Source: Cladopsammia gracilis (taxonomy: Eukaryota > Cnidaria > Anthozoa > Scleractinia > Dendrophylliidae). Taken from it: a stretch of 64,000 nt of DNA. A program made the position numbers and the translations under genes. Within the stretch, counting starts at the first letter, position 1; each line of letters starts with the position of its first letter. Shown here one piece after another: positions 12,576-23,291 of the stretch. Below the pieces are notes generated by a model that saw only the letters and a list, made by a program, of their open reading frames with translations, did no database searches and was not told where the DNA came from. Location: the NCBI GenBank assembly GCA_022457155.1, contig JAJGOT010000215.1, positions 831,001-895,000 of the forward strand. Reading direction: 5' to 3'.

Positions 12576-15075
12576 ACTCATGCGCAAAGCGGCATGAGGT
12601 AAGGTTTCGACTCCGTTTTTCTTGTTACTCATGCGCGAAGCGGCATGAGGTAAGGTTTCGGCTCCGTTTTTCTTGTTATTTTTTGTCACGATTTTGCATG
12701 CAAATTTATGCACGCATATTTTAAATACACTTCCGGTTCATAGCTTTGCCACTACACTTCCTGTTTAGTGACTTCCGGCTACTCTCACTTCCGGTAAAAG
12801 AGCGTTACTCTAGTGTCACGACAGCGTCTCCTACAACCCTACTTACATTAGCAATGTTCATGTTTGGTATATATAAGGCGTAGAAGAATCATTCCCTTCA
12901 TTGTGGTACAGCCTTCATTTCCAAAACAATCAATAGTAAACAACGTGGTTTACAGGAACGATGACTGAATGAAAGGAGTGCTCTTCACCATGTCGGACAT
13001 CTTATCATCTTCTTATCTTCATATCATCTTCTTCTCATCTTCTTATTACTCATGCGCATAGCGCGCATGAGATAAGGTTCCGGCTTCGTTTTTCTTGTTT
13101 TTATTATTTTTTGTGTCACGATTTTGCATGCAAATTTATGCACGCATATTTTAGTGACCGGGTCCTCGGGTCACCAACATATTCTACAAAAATGGCTGCC
13201 GCGTTCGGCATGTGCTTGGTTTTTAAAACCGTAGTTTCGTGTCATCGCATTAATAACTCACATTTAAAATATTCAAAATGGAAAGAGAAAGCTTTAAAGA
13301 ATACCCAAAGCCGCTATAGTGGAGAAAAAGGAGAGCTTTCAGCAACTGAATCTTGCTTCAAGGAATTCATACGCTGCTATCAGTGCGGGGCGATCAAAAC
13401 CGAAGAAGCAGATTTCTTACAGATGAGGGACTTTACTGTAAAAGAAATTACAATTTTTTGGTGAGAATTTATGTTGATATCAATTTGTGATTCACTTTTC
13501 TCTGTGTTCTGGTTAGTTTTGAGGAAATAATTATAAAACATGCTAAAATTCAATCGTAATGACATGTGATTATTTATATGTAAACAAAATATCTAACTCC
13601 ACACGCGTCGCCTACGCAAATATGTCTGTGTATCTTTTGCAATTTTCATTTCCAAATCAGTTTCTAGGGCAATTTTCGATACAACTGGTGTATTTTATTC
13701 GAAAATTAGTCATACTAGTCATTCTAGACCGAGTAAAAGTTTTTGTGCATAATTCTGTTATTGAGATTCGCTAAAATTGAAAAAAAATAGCCCGGTCGTT
13801 TGCTGATTTCATTGCTTTTAAAAGTAGTCTTTTCAAATGTAACTGGAATAAGTCACGGTTTGGGAAATAAAAGACGAGTGTGTATTTGATCGGGAATCGA
13901 TAAATTAAATATTCAAAGCGAGACAGATCAAAGGCTCCTTGCGAGCCAAGTCGTGAAAATGAAACAACCATCGGGGACCTTTTCCTACCCTACACAAGGT
14001 ACTTCCCTTATGTTGCAGACCCACGTATCAATATATTTTACCAAAGAGGATCTCTAAAACCTTAAAACCTTCGTGCGTAGCTAGTATTAACACGAAGGAA
14101 TGTGTTTACTAGCGAAAATGAAAATTACGGACAAACTTCGTCGCCCATTCGTTGTCGTTGGAATATCATCGAAGGTATGCTATGTTTTCATGACCCTTTG
14201 GCTTCAGTATGCCCTCCTCAGGACAAGTGGCTCCTTGACGGAACCAAAAAAATGAAAAATGAAAGGGAGTGAAGGAAAGAAAAATGATAAGCCTACGACA
14301 CGAGGTATTCCCAAGCGGTCACCCATCCAAGTACTAACCTCGCCCGACAGGGCTTAACTTCGGTGATCAGACGAGAACCGGCGCATGTCAAACAGTGTTC
14401 CTAAAGTTTACGATGAGCGAGTGACTTTTCTCCAGTAATCGCAATAAGTCGTATTCACGACTTAAAAACGTGTTTTAGCGTGTTCTTTAGTGTGTCACGC
14501 AAAATTCGTTGAGGGGGGAAGGGGTGCGTGACCCGTTCAAAACAAACCATAAAACTTGCTTACGCAAGCGCATGAGTGTAGGCTACAATAGTAGCCTCTT
14601 GTCTTCTTATCATCTTCTTAACTTACCTACGCATGCGCATGAGTATAGGCTGCTAGGAGCCTCTTGTTATTTTTTGTGTCACGATTTTGCATGCAAATTT
14701 ATGCACGCATATTTTAAATTGTGCACTTCCGGTTCATAGCTTTCCCATTTTCACTTCTTGTTTAGTGACTTCCGGCTACTCTTACTTCCGGTAAAACAGC
14801 GTTGCTGAAGCGTCACAACAGCGTCTCCTACATCCCTACTTACATTACTATAAGTGTTCACGTTAGGTATATATAGCACTCAAAAGAATCACTGGCTTCA
14901 TTGTGGTACAGGCTTCATTTTCAAAACATTCAACAGTAAACAACGTGGTTTGCAGGAACGATGACTGAATGAAAGGAGTAACTCTTCTTCATGTCGGACA
15001 TCTTATCATGTTTAAAATATAACATAAAACTTTCTTACGCATGCGCATGAGTATAGGCTGCTTGGAGCCTCTTGT
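12576..15075. mobile_element. Composite insertion of 'catgcgc' elements (copy A only)
   Basis: Copy B has an uninterrupted site (…CTCCACTTGTTATTTACTG, near 34,015) where copy A carries 2.5 kb. The insertion holds at least two copies of the promoter-bearing repeat (about 12,576-13,015 and 14,640-15,075), a third left-end fragment (about 13,045-13,155), unrecognised DNA at 13,156-14,290 with an open frame of 117 codons (13,111-13,464, no recognisable domain, partly made of the repeat itself), and a 5S-like sequence. It lies in cyclase intron 2. The nested order suggests repeated insertion into, or recombination between, copies of one family. Confidence 0.7.
14291..14384 (-). pseudogene. 5S rRNA-like sequence, 5' end missing
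   Basis: On the minus strand, 94 nt match the 3' three quarters of animal 5S rRNA: GCGCCGGTTCTCGTCTGATC, the internal promoter region AAGCCCTG…GGTTAGTACTTGG, then ATGGGTGACCGCTTGGGAAT and a GTCGTAGGCTT end. The first roughly 25 nt of a normal 5S are not recognisable. The A-box and C-box regions are present. It is followed on the minus strand by a body with CTGAGGAGGGCATACTGAAG, a degenerate form of the CTGAAGAAG motif. This suggests a 5S-derived SINE rather than a working rRNA gene. Confidence 0.75.
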
Positions 15076-15565
15076 TTATTGAAAATTAGACTTCATTTTC
15101 ACCAATGTAAAATCATTTAACATGAATCTGTTATAACAGTGAAGGTTCCCTTTGAGTAAACGTTTTCTTTTACTGTACCAGTTGAGCAGTCTACTTAGTC
15201 AGTACACGTAATCGGTGTTTTTATCTGCAAATTACGCGAAGTCAAATTTTAAAGCTGACTTAACAATTCTCCATCTTTCAGCCCAGAAAATTCATGTCAG
15301 CCAGGACACAAATAATATGCTGATGTATCTTGGTGGATATACCTTGGAATTTAGAGGGTTAGTCGACGTCAAGGTACGTTTTTATAATTTATTCTCCAAC
15401 TACATATGGTAAAATACAGTAAAATTACAGTAAAAATACAGTAAAATTCAAACAATAAAATTCCGAATTTAATATTCAATAACTGAAGATAATTCGACGT
15501 GCTCTGATTGGTCAAAGGCTATTCATTATTTTACCAGTACACCGCATTAAAAATGCAGTTATTAT

Positions 15566-15949
15566 ATACCTGCCAACTTTTTCAGAGTGACAGGCGAGAT
15601 AATTTTTTCTTAGGATTGCCAGGATTTCCGAAGGCGACCCGACCAAATCCGAAGAAAACGCGATCTATTCCGAAGATGTCCGAAGTTGTCCGAAGATGTT
15701 CCGAAGAATTCGAAAATTTCGATGGACCTCAGACCTCTGTAATTGTAACGTTCAGAACGATAAAAACCTACCAAAAATTGCTATTTTTTCATGAACGTAA
15801 CTATATTTTTAATTGGATCATGCGATCAATAGCTCAAAAATGTAAGTCAGACGTAAGAAATTGCTCCATAGACGTGAGTAGGCGTTAGATGGGAGTTTTG
15901 GACTCGCAGGCGTGAGACTCACGCCTAAGGCGTGAGACTTGGCAGGTCT
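15566..15949. mobile_element. hAT-like MITE, 8-bp target duplication (copy A only)
   Basis: Ends read ATACCTGCCAAC… and …GACTTGGCAGGTCT, inverted over about 11 bp. GTTATTAT is duplicated on both sides (15,558-15,565 and 15,950-15,957). Copy B has the unoccupied site GCAGTTAATATATAAAATC. Near the right end it contains CGTGAGACTCACGCCTAAGG palindromic sequence. The open frame spanning it is not a transposase. Confidence 0.8.
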
Positions 15950-16754
15950 GTTATTATGGAAAATCAATATACAACTCATTCTTCTGCTTTTCAAGTCAAC
16001 ACACGGAGATTAAGATTTTGCCGCCATCTTGAAATCAAGAACGAGATCACGAGATCGCGTGTCAACCAATCAGAACAGTGAAACTAAAATATGCGTGCAT
16101 AAATTTGCATGCACTAATGTGAAACAAATGAATACAAGAAAAGATTCAGAGCGTGAAACATAGCTCGCCAAGAGTAACAAGCTTTTCTTCGCGATAACTG
16201 TACTTGAAATCACAAGATACAAAAAAGTTCAACAGCCTGAATACGGTTAAAGCTTATAGATAACATGATATCGTACAAACTGTCAATTAACTCCCTTTGT
16301 TTTTTTTTTGTTTTTTTGCAGGGTAAAGGTGCAATGAAAACATACTGGCTTACAAAATACACTGTATCTCTAAAAGATCATTGATCGGTTCTGCTGGAGC
16401 AACATAGAGCCGTAAAAGTGGGAGGGACCAGCGGGGTAGCTCCCCCACCCCCACCCCCCAATAATTTGCTCGGGCTCGTTCAGGTTTGGTTTTTCCTTGT
16501 TCAAGCGTGATTATGTTTTTATTCATTTGGTAACGGCAACGTCGAAGAGCAAAAAAGGCGAAGCAACTGATTCGGAGGCACCAACCCAATCAACCAACCT
16601 GATGACCTGACGCGTTCAGTTCTCTTCACTTGTTTCCTTCGGCACTTCAGCCGATGTTGCTCTGAATCTCATAGTCAAATTGTAAATCGGAAAACACAAA
16701 GAAACATCCAACTGTTTTCTATCTTTGCTGCGGCCTAAGCTGGGCTGTTTTTCA

Positions 16755-17158
16755 CTAGCGACGGAGTCGGAGTCGGAGCCGTAGAAACCTATCTAGTGAA
16801 AATCAAACAACGGAGTCGATAGCAGAGCGTCCGATTGCGCTTATGACTCCACTGCTTACGATCAAGTGAAAACTAGATTGTCGGAGTCGCAAGCAGAAAT
16901 CTGTAATCGGAGGGCCTGGGAATGAGCATTGTGATTGGTCTATTCTTCCGCTTCTGCTTGCGACTCCGACATTATAGGTTTCACTATACATGTATACGTA
17001 AGCAACGGAGTCATAAGCGCAGTCGGACGAAAATGGAAACCTTCCTGAGTTCTTGCGACTCCGATCCCTTCGAGCTTACGTCGACTCCGTTATTTGATTT
17101 TCACTAGGTCGTTAGCGCCCTTATGACTCAGATAATGATCGACTCCGTTCAGTGCTAG
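16755..17158. mobile_element. GGAGTCG-rich MITE, copy A
   Basis: The ends are CTAGCGACGGAGTCGG and …CGACTCCGTTCAGTGCTAG, inverted. The interior is packed with GGAGTCG/CGACTCC words in both orientations (more than ten), so the whole element can fold in several ways. Copies at 36,164-36,570 and 47,357-47,757 occupy the same position relative to the P-gene last exon, so it was present before the block duplicated. The interior also has CTAGTGAAAATC/GATTTTCACTAG pairs, perhaps an older element inside. Confidence 0.8.
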
Positions 17159-17816
17159 AAAAGAAACAAAGAAGTGGGAGAGGAAGGTAGGATTGTAAAT
17201 ATGTAAACTATTTGAAGGAATAAAGACTTGTAAATATGTAAACTTGTGCTGTAGCACATGCTTTCTTGTTTTAGTAGTTCTTAGTTTTTAGAATTATCTG
17301 AAGCAATCTTTGGGCTGCTTCAGTGAGACATGCAGTTTGCATTATTTTTTATGACGTTTCAACATTTTCAACGCGAATAGGGCTGTTTTCACCTTTGTAA
17401 ACAACACTATGATTTTGATATTTTGAAACATGCATGCTGCTGAATTGACAACCGCATTTTCAAGCCCAATTACACTGAAAGGCTGGAACTGGTAACACTT
17501 TAGTTAGTGCTCTAGAAAGTCTTTTTCTTGCATTTTATCTTTTCAGTGAGTTTACGTAAAGCTTATGCAAACGTTTCCATGTATTTCATGTACGGCAGAC
17601 CACAAACGGCAAACTCTCGTTCGCTACCTAGAAAAATTAAAAGGGACAAACATCACCGCCATTTCAACGAACTCAAGAAACGCTTCTAGATATCATACAC
17701 ACTGATATCTTCTTTTATTTTTTTTAGCTCAGTAAACTACAAACTTTCTGCGATTTCAAGCTGCTTGAATAGAATGGGCAGTTATATGAAGCTTTAGTTT
17801 TGAAATTAATTCGAAT

Positions 17817-18163
17817 TCATGAAGATGTCACCAGTTGGTCTTGTTTCTTGTGTTTTCTTTCCTTCTTATCGGCGCTAATTGTCTTTCCCTTCATTTCTTT
17901 GTCAGCTTTATTTGTGATACGATACTTTCTGCCGTATGGATAAGGCGGAGGGTATGGCACCGGATATGGCGAAGGGTATGGCACCGGATATGGCGAAGGG
18001 TATGGCGCCGGATATGGCGAAGGGTATGGCGCCGGATATGGCGAAGGGTATGGCGCGGATATGGCGAAGGGTATGGCGCTGGATGTGGCGAAGGGTATGG
18101 CGCCGGATGTGGTGAAGGGTATGGCGCCAAGATAATTCGGGTATCCATTGCGGTATCGACCAC
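17817..18163 (-). pseudogene. P1: orphan last exon of Pro/Tyr-rich secreted protein
   Basis: This exon corresponds to the second coding exon of P2 and P3: a TTTGCAG acceptor, GRYRNGYPNYLG, about fifteen PYPx tetrads, then a KYRITNKADKEMKGK-type basic tail and a TGA stop, 115 codons, in frame from a phase-1 acceptor. Early in the exon two compensating indels put about 24 codons out of register (I-P-F-A-T-S-S in place of Y-P-S-P), between a 1-base gain near 18,128 and a 1-base loss near 18,056. No signal-peptide exon is found in the next 3 kb: homology to the P3 intron ends at 18,418 and other repeats follow. So it is probably a fragment that cannot be secreted, unless it splices to a distant exon. 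Confidence 0.75.
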
Positions 18164-18481
18164 CTGCAAAGTGAAAGGAGTAAAATTACAGTGTCAGTGT
18201 TATTTTTTTAATTTGATGGACTGCTGGGCAGAAATCTTAAGGCTTCTCGCTTCTAACTTCCGAAATGTGACGCTTTCTGTGAACTTAAACTAGATAGACT
18301 GTTAGGTATCTACCAGAGCTATATTTATTTCTGTACCAAACACACGAGCATTTGAGCATTCGAGCCACCTGTCACGAGAATCCAAGCATGCGAGCACTTT
18401 CCCGCGTTTGACATCGTTGCAAAAAAGCCCTTTAGGCTAGGTATTTGCATTTTTCCACCTAAATAGAGTTTTGGTCCTAGA

Positions 18482-18700
18482 GGGCCCGTTTCTCGAAAGT
18501 CCCGATAACTTTTCGGAACCGGAACTATATTAAAATCAGAATATATAAAATGGTGATGCATTTTTTAGCCCTCAAAACAGCTCGACTTGTTTCGTCAATT
18601 TAGAATTTTATTGCTTAGCTTTCAAAACCAACAAAATTTGAATCTTTAATGAATACACTGCGCACATAAGATAGCTATCGACTTTTGAGAAACGGGACCC
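18482..18700. mobile_element. MITE with GGGCCCGTTTCTC ends
   Basis: Left end GGGCCCGTTTCTCGAAAGTC and right end GACTTTTGAGAAACGGGACC are inverted over about 20 bp with few mismatches, enclosing 219 bp. The target duplication is unclear. It lies next to the point where P1 loses homology to its relatives. Confidence 0.65.
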
Positions 18701-19253
18701 AGTTCGTGATCTCGGTATTTTTTTTTTTTTGGGGGGGGGGGGGGTAGGGGGTGGGCCGGAGGATTTCCAAAACGTATATCTGCAAGCGGTTATTTGTGCA
18801 AGTTTACTTCCGCTGTTTTGTTGCTTTCACCATTTCATAGCATTTAGGTAATTTTCAAAATAGCTCATGCACGCAATGCTTGCCTATGTTTTTAGATTAG
18901 ATGCCCCCTGAGTTTTTTTTAAAATTTGGCCTCAAATCGAAATCGTCCAGCGTTGAACAAAGAGGGGACAACCTAAAAGAAAAGACCCGAAGGAGGGGCC
19001 TTATAGTATAGACTACAGCGAGTGGCAATGTTATCTTTTCTTGTGGTGTAATAACTAATGGTGAATAAGTTCTTATTTAGCAATGGACCATCCTGAGAGC
19101 TCATTATAATTTGTAGTCAAAACCTTAAGACTTAGTTTAGTGCCTATCTCTTAGTGTTCTTTCTGATAAACGAAAAAGGTTCGAGTAATGGACTTTTATT
19201 CTTAAAACATTTTTGTAGTTATTTATTGTAAATAATTTTTAATTTCTTAGTGA

Positions 19254-19284
<31 letters not shown>

Positions 19285-20654
19285 CGAGCCGAAGGCGAGC
19301 CATTGTAAACGCCCATACAGATCGGACGCGAATATTTTATCTGACTTATGAAATGAAACAATGAGTAGAGATCTGTATGAAAAGTTAATGCATACTAATT
19401 AGCTCAGCAGAGATCTGTATCAAAAGTTAATGCATACTAATTAGCTCAGCAGACATCTGTATCAAAAGTTAATGCTACTGTTTAATAATTCATCAACTCA
19501 GTTGACCTGTATTGGGGTTTACAAACCTTCATTAAACATTCATTTCTTTTGTATTTTCCTTATAAATTATTAATGAATTTTACAAGGTTTAATAGAGTAA
19601 AATAATAACCAGTTTTGCCAAAATTTTACAGGTATTGCTATAGGTACATTAGAATGAAAAGGGAGGTATAATAATTCCATTGTTTGCAGTAATTTGTTTC
19701 GGTTATTTGAAAATAATATTCCTTATAGTTTTCCAAGAGTTCAAAGATGTTGTATGCTAAATAATAATTAAAAATGTGCACATTTTTAATAAATGCTTTT
19801 TTTACAATTTACGATACTTGTTATTTTTGCATTTCTCACTGGGAAGAACCTAAAACGCAGAGCACGCAAAAGAATTTCGAAAAGGGTTTAAGTGAGCGAA
19901 TCTACTGGCACATCATTGAACGAAAACGAATGAATGTTTACGGTGAACGCTGGAAATATATAGTCTCTGTAAGTTATCACAGATGTCTCTCAAATTCCAA
20001 AATAGTATTAGCAGTAAGTTTAACTCGAATCCTTTAGGTAAGTTTTAATTCATAAGTTAGCTAAGAAAAGTTTTCTTCTGGTGAAAAAGTTATGGAAAGA
20101 ATTCCCATTTCTCTGCTTTTGACACATTTTCAGATGCTTGTCGAGATTTGAGTCTAACTGCACATTTAAAAACACAAACATTCATTCAAAAAGTTCAAAA
20201 GAAAACGAAATATGTAAGTATTTTGTAGCAACCTTAAATATCAGAAAAAAAGTGGATGGAAAATACGTGCAAATGTAGATCACTCACCTGTGACACTCGC
20301 CAGATTGACAAATCCTGATTATGTAAAGATAACCGCTGACCAAAGTACAACACGTTCAGTCCCAGTCCCCTTTTTGCATCAAATACATTTACTTAAAACT
20401 CAAAGCGACTCAAAGCGACGTTTTGAGTTTATTAGTTTGCACGTATCGTGATATTTTTTGGCTTTTGCCTCTTATTTATTTTTCCAAATAACCCTGACTT
20501 AACTCACCAACTGTAGCTCCAAATATCCTTGTACAAAGCTTTAAAAATGATTTTGCTGATTTTCGCCCACTTAACCTGATTTATAAATTGATCTTTTGTT
20601 TTGTTAATTTTTTGCACGCAAACTGTTGCCATCAGATCTGATTCTATTTCTAAT
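18701..20654. other. Spacer right of copy A, no gene recognised
   Basis: It contains a T12/G13 homopolymer junction near 18,720. At 18,895-18,995 a stretch closely resembles 51,936-52,045 (both with CCAGCGTTGAACAAA and ACCTAAAAGAAAAGACCCGA). At about 19,270-19,335 an imperfect inverted repeat is built on AGATCTGTATGG. At 19,368-19,475 there are three 42-bp direct repeats starting AGATCTGTAT. An open frame at 19,774-20,037 has no recognisable domain. Confidence 0.6.
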
Positions 20655-21117
20655 TACTCATGCGCGTAGCGGCATGAGTTATAAAATGGGCTCTGTTTTT
20701 CTTTTTTTATTATTATTATTATTTTTTTTTGGTGTCACGATTTTGCATGCAAATTTATGCACGCATATTTTAAATTGGCACTTCCGGTTCATAGACTTCC
20801 TGTTTAGTGACTTCCGGCTACTCCCACTTCCGGTAAAACAGCGTTAGTGAAGTGTCACGACAGCATCTCCTACAACCCTCCTTACATTACTAATGTTCAT
20901 GTTAGGTATATATAAGACGTAGAACAATCACTGGCTTCATTGTGGTACAGCTTTCATGTCCACAACATTCAATAGTAAACAACGTGGTTTGCAGGAACGA
21001 TGACTGAATGAAAGGAGTAACTCTTCTTCATATCGGACATCTTCTTATCATGTTTGAAATATATCATAAAACTTTCGTACGCATGCGCATGAGTATAGGC
21101 TGCTTGCAGCCTCTTGT
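20655..21117 (+). mobile_element. Dispersed promoter-like repeat ('catgcgc' element)
   Basis: The element starts ACTCATGCGCGTAGCGGCAT and ends CGCATGCGCATGAGTATAGG plus the small hairpin GGCTGCTTGCAGCC. Inside, in order: an octamer ATGCAAAT (20,747), three ACTTCCGG words (20,780, 20,810, 20,826; ETS-type CCGGAAGT on the other strand), a TATA box TATATATAAG (20,907), then a conserved downstream part (TTCATTGTGGTACAG, CAACGTGGTTTGCAGGAACG). Other copies lie at about 12,576, 14,640 and, inverted, 59,821-60,289. No open frame is conserved. It could be a solo LTR-like unit or another short non-coding element. Confidence 0.7.
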
Positions 21118-21479
21118 TTCCTTTTAAATTGTTGTTTCTTTACCATGACCTTGACCTTTTAGCCTGACCTTGACCTCTAATGACCCTGGAGACATCACTA
21201 AACGAATGGGCATATCGGATTTAGTGGGATTCAGCATATCATGCGTGTTTTTCCGTCATTCCTTTCCAAAGAAAGAGTGATTTATGTCATGGCGGCCATC
21301 TTCGATTTGGTGGCCATCTTGGATTTTCCCACGGTCACGTAAAAACAAGGTTGCCATGGTTGGATTCGGGTGGACTTTTATGTGTGCACTAACCTACCCC
21401 AAAGGAACATTTTCCATGTGAAAAAGCTTTGTTAACATTTTTGTCCAACCTCGAGTAAAAAAAAAAATCGTTTACGAGC

Positions 21480-22154
21480 CTACTGAAAAATACGCATTCA
21501 CCTATCCAAGAAAACGCGTGCGAACGACAGAATACAAACAATTTCCATGGGTTAACTAAACGGAAAATGCCGAAAAACCATGAATTTCCTAAAATTTACA
21601 TGAATTCACCGTTCCAGACAATGCAGAAAAACACAAGGAGAACGCACGGAATACGCGTTATTTTCCCGTGCGTTTTCTAAAAATTCACTTGAATTCACCG
21701 ACCGATAAAATGCAGCAAAACCCGAGGAGAAAGCCAGCAAACGCCGGAATATAAGCAGTTTTCCGTGCGTTAGCCGGTCGGCATACGCCGGAAAACGTGC
21801 GTTTTCCTACATTCACCGGCATTTACCGTCTTGGAAAACGCAGGTTTTCACAGGTTAAATGCGGTGAACGCGAAGTTTTTCGGTGGGAAAACTCCAGTTA
21901 ACGCTGGAATACAAGACGTTTGCCAAGTGTTAACCGAACGGTGAACGCTGGAAAACACGCGTTTTCCGGCGTTCACTGCAACGGAAAACTACCGGATAAT
22001 GGAACGAATACTCGAATTCACTGGACTGAAAACATTCCGAAAATCTTGGATTTTCAGCTTGGTGAACACTTAGAAAATGCTCGAAAATGCCGCGTTTTGC
22101 ATTAGTTCGCCGTACGTTTTCTGATCGGTAAAACGCCACTTTTATTGCCGTATG
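21480..22154. repeat. Degenerate GGAAAAC/GTGAACGC repeat, left edge of copy B
   Basis: Short words such as GGAAAACGC, GTGAACGCTGG, CGTGCGTTTTCC and AACGCCGGAAT recur in loose order across about 600 bp up to the minisatellite. The right part (21,878-22,154) is identical in arrangement to positions 1-277; the left part shows what should lie just outside the window in copy A. It has no coding content. Confidence 0.55.
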
Positions 22155-23291
22155 CAAAATTCAAAACTACAAGCTTACCGCCCCACAGGTAAAATTCAAA
22201 ACTACAAACTTATCGCCCCACAGGCAAAATTCAAAACTACAAGCTTGCCTCCCCAAAGGCAAAATTCAAAACTACAAGCTTGCCGCCCCAAAGGCAATAT
22301 TCGAAACTACAAGCTTGCTGTCCCACAGGCAAAATTCAAAACTACAAGCTTACCGCCCCACAGGCATAAATGAAAAGTACAAGCTTACCGCCCCACAGGC
22401 GTAATTCAAAACTACAAGCTTACCGCCCCACAGGCATCAAAACTATAAGCTTGCTGCCCCACAGGCAAAATTCAAAACTACAAGCTTATCGCCCCACAGG
22501 CAAAATTCAAAACTAAAAGCTTACCGCCCCACAGGCAAAATTCAAAACTACAAGCTTACCGCCCCACAGGCATAAATGAAAAGTACAAGCTTACCGCCCC
22601 ACAGGCGTAATTCAAAACTACAAGCTTACTGCCCCACAGGCATCAAAACTATAAGCTTGCTGCCAAACAGGCAAAATTCAAAACTACAAGCTTACCGCCC
22701 CACAGGCATAAATGAAAAGTACAAGCTTACCGCCCCACAGGCGTAATTCAAAACTACAAGCTTACCGCCCCACAGGCATCAAAACTATAAGCTTGCTGCC
22801 CCACAGGCAAAATTCAAAACTACAAGCTTATCGCCCCACAGGCAAAATTCAAAACTAAAAGCTTACCGCCCCACAGGCGTAATTCAAAACTATAAGCTTA
22901 CCGCCCCACAGGCAAAATTCAAAATTACAAACTAACCGCCCCACAGGCAAAATTCAAAACTACAAGCTTATCGCCCCACAGGCATCAAAACTATAAGCTT
23001 GCCGCCTCAAAGGCATAAACTAAAACTGCATATGGTTGCTGCCCCACAGGCAAAATTCAAAACTACAAGCTTATTGCCCCACAGGCAAAATTCCAAAAAA
23101 AACTACAAGCTTACCGTCCCACGGGCAAAATTCAAAACTACAAGTTTACCGCCCCACAGGCATCAAAACTATAAGCTTGCCGCCTCACAGGCATAAATTA
23201 AAGCTGTATGGTTGCTGCCTCACAAGCAAGATTGAAAACTGCATCTTACTGCCTCACAAGCAAAACTAAAAATGTATGCCTACCCCACAGG
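22155..23291. repeat. 35-bp HindIII-type minisatellite, copy B
   Basis: Unit for unit this is the same array as at 278-1,412, two bases longer, because two CCCC runs have three Cs in copy A. This order-level conservation shows the array was copied whole and has not been reshuffled since. Confidence 0.9.

Larger units (their letters stand above)
6398..16384 (+). pseudogene. NIT-domain receptor guanylate cyclase, copy A, frameshifted
   Basis: Four exons are recognisable: 6398-7914, 9341-9439, 15282-15373 and 16322-16384 (TGA stop). Splice sites equal those of the intact copy at 28,270-35,191. Exon 1 is five bases shorter (1,517 versus 1,522) because of five separate 1-base deletions: near 6,831 (GTCAACG to GTAACG), 7,075, 7,190, 7,487 and 7,510. 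They break the frame inside the sensor domain and again before the cyclase domain, so no full-length receptor can be made from this sequence as read. Exons 2-4 are undamaged, with the catalytic-domain residues and all donors/acceptors kept. Intron 2 is 5.8 kb, versus 3.1 kb in copy B, owing to inserted mobile DNA. Two of the losses fall in A or T runs, so sequencing error is an alternative to a dying gene. Confidence 0.8.
1..18418. repeat. Large tandem duplication, copy A
   Basis: This block is repeated at 21,878 onward in the same order and orientation: minisatellite, long flank, hairpin, guanylate cyclase exons 1-4, GGAGTCG-rich MITE, and the last exon of a Pro/Tyr-rich secreted protein. 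Over the first 8 kb the two copies differ only by scattered substitutions and small indels; the offset drifts from 21,877 to 21,872. Homology stops at about 18,418, inside the intron of the secreted-protein gene. The left boundary lies outside the window. Either a recent tandem duplication or two haplotypes placed end to end by an assembler would give this picture. Confidence 0.9.

Noticed and set aside
13111..13464. 117-codon plus-strand frame
   Set aside because: Its start lies inside the dispersed repeat and it is absent from copy B; no domain or paralogue is recognisable. Left as an open frame only.
14291..14384. Functional 5S rRNA gene
   Set aside because: The first quarter of the gene is unrecognisable and no second unit or clear T-run terminator is present; a derived repeat is more likely.
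18720..18745. T12/G13 run as a functional G-rich structure
   Set aside because: It is a single homopolymer junction with no repeated G-tracts spaced as a quadruplex array; it may also be an assembly weak point.
19774..20037. 87-codon plus-strand frame
   Set aside because: It has an ordinary composition but no recognised domain, no splice context and no second copy for comparison.
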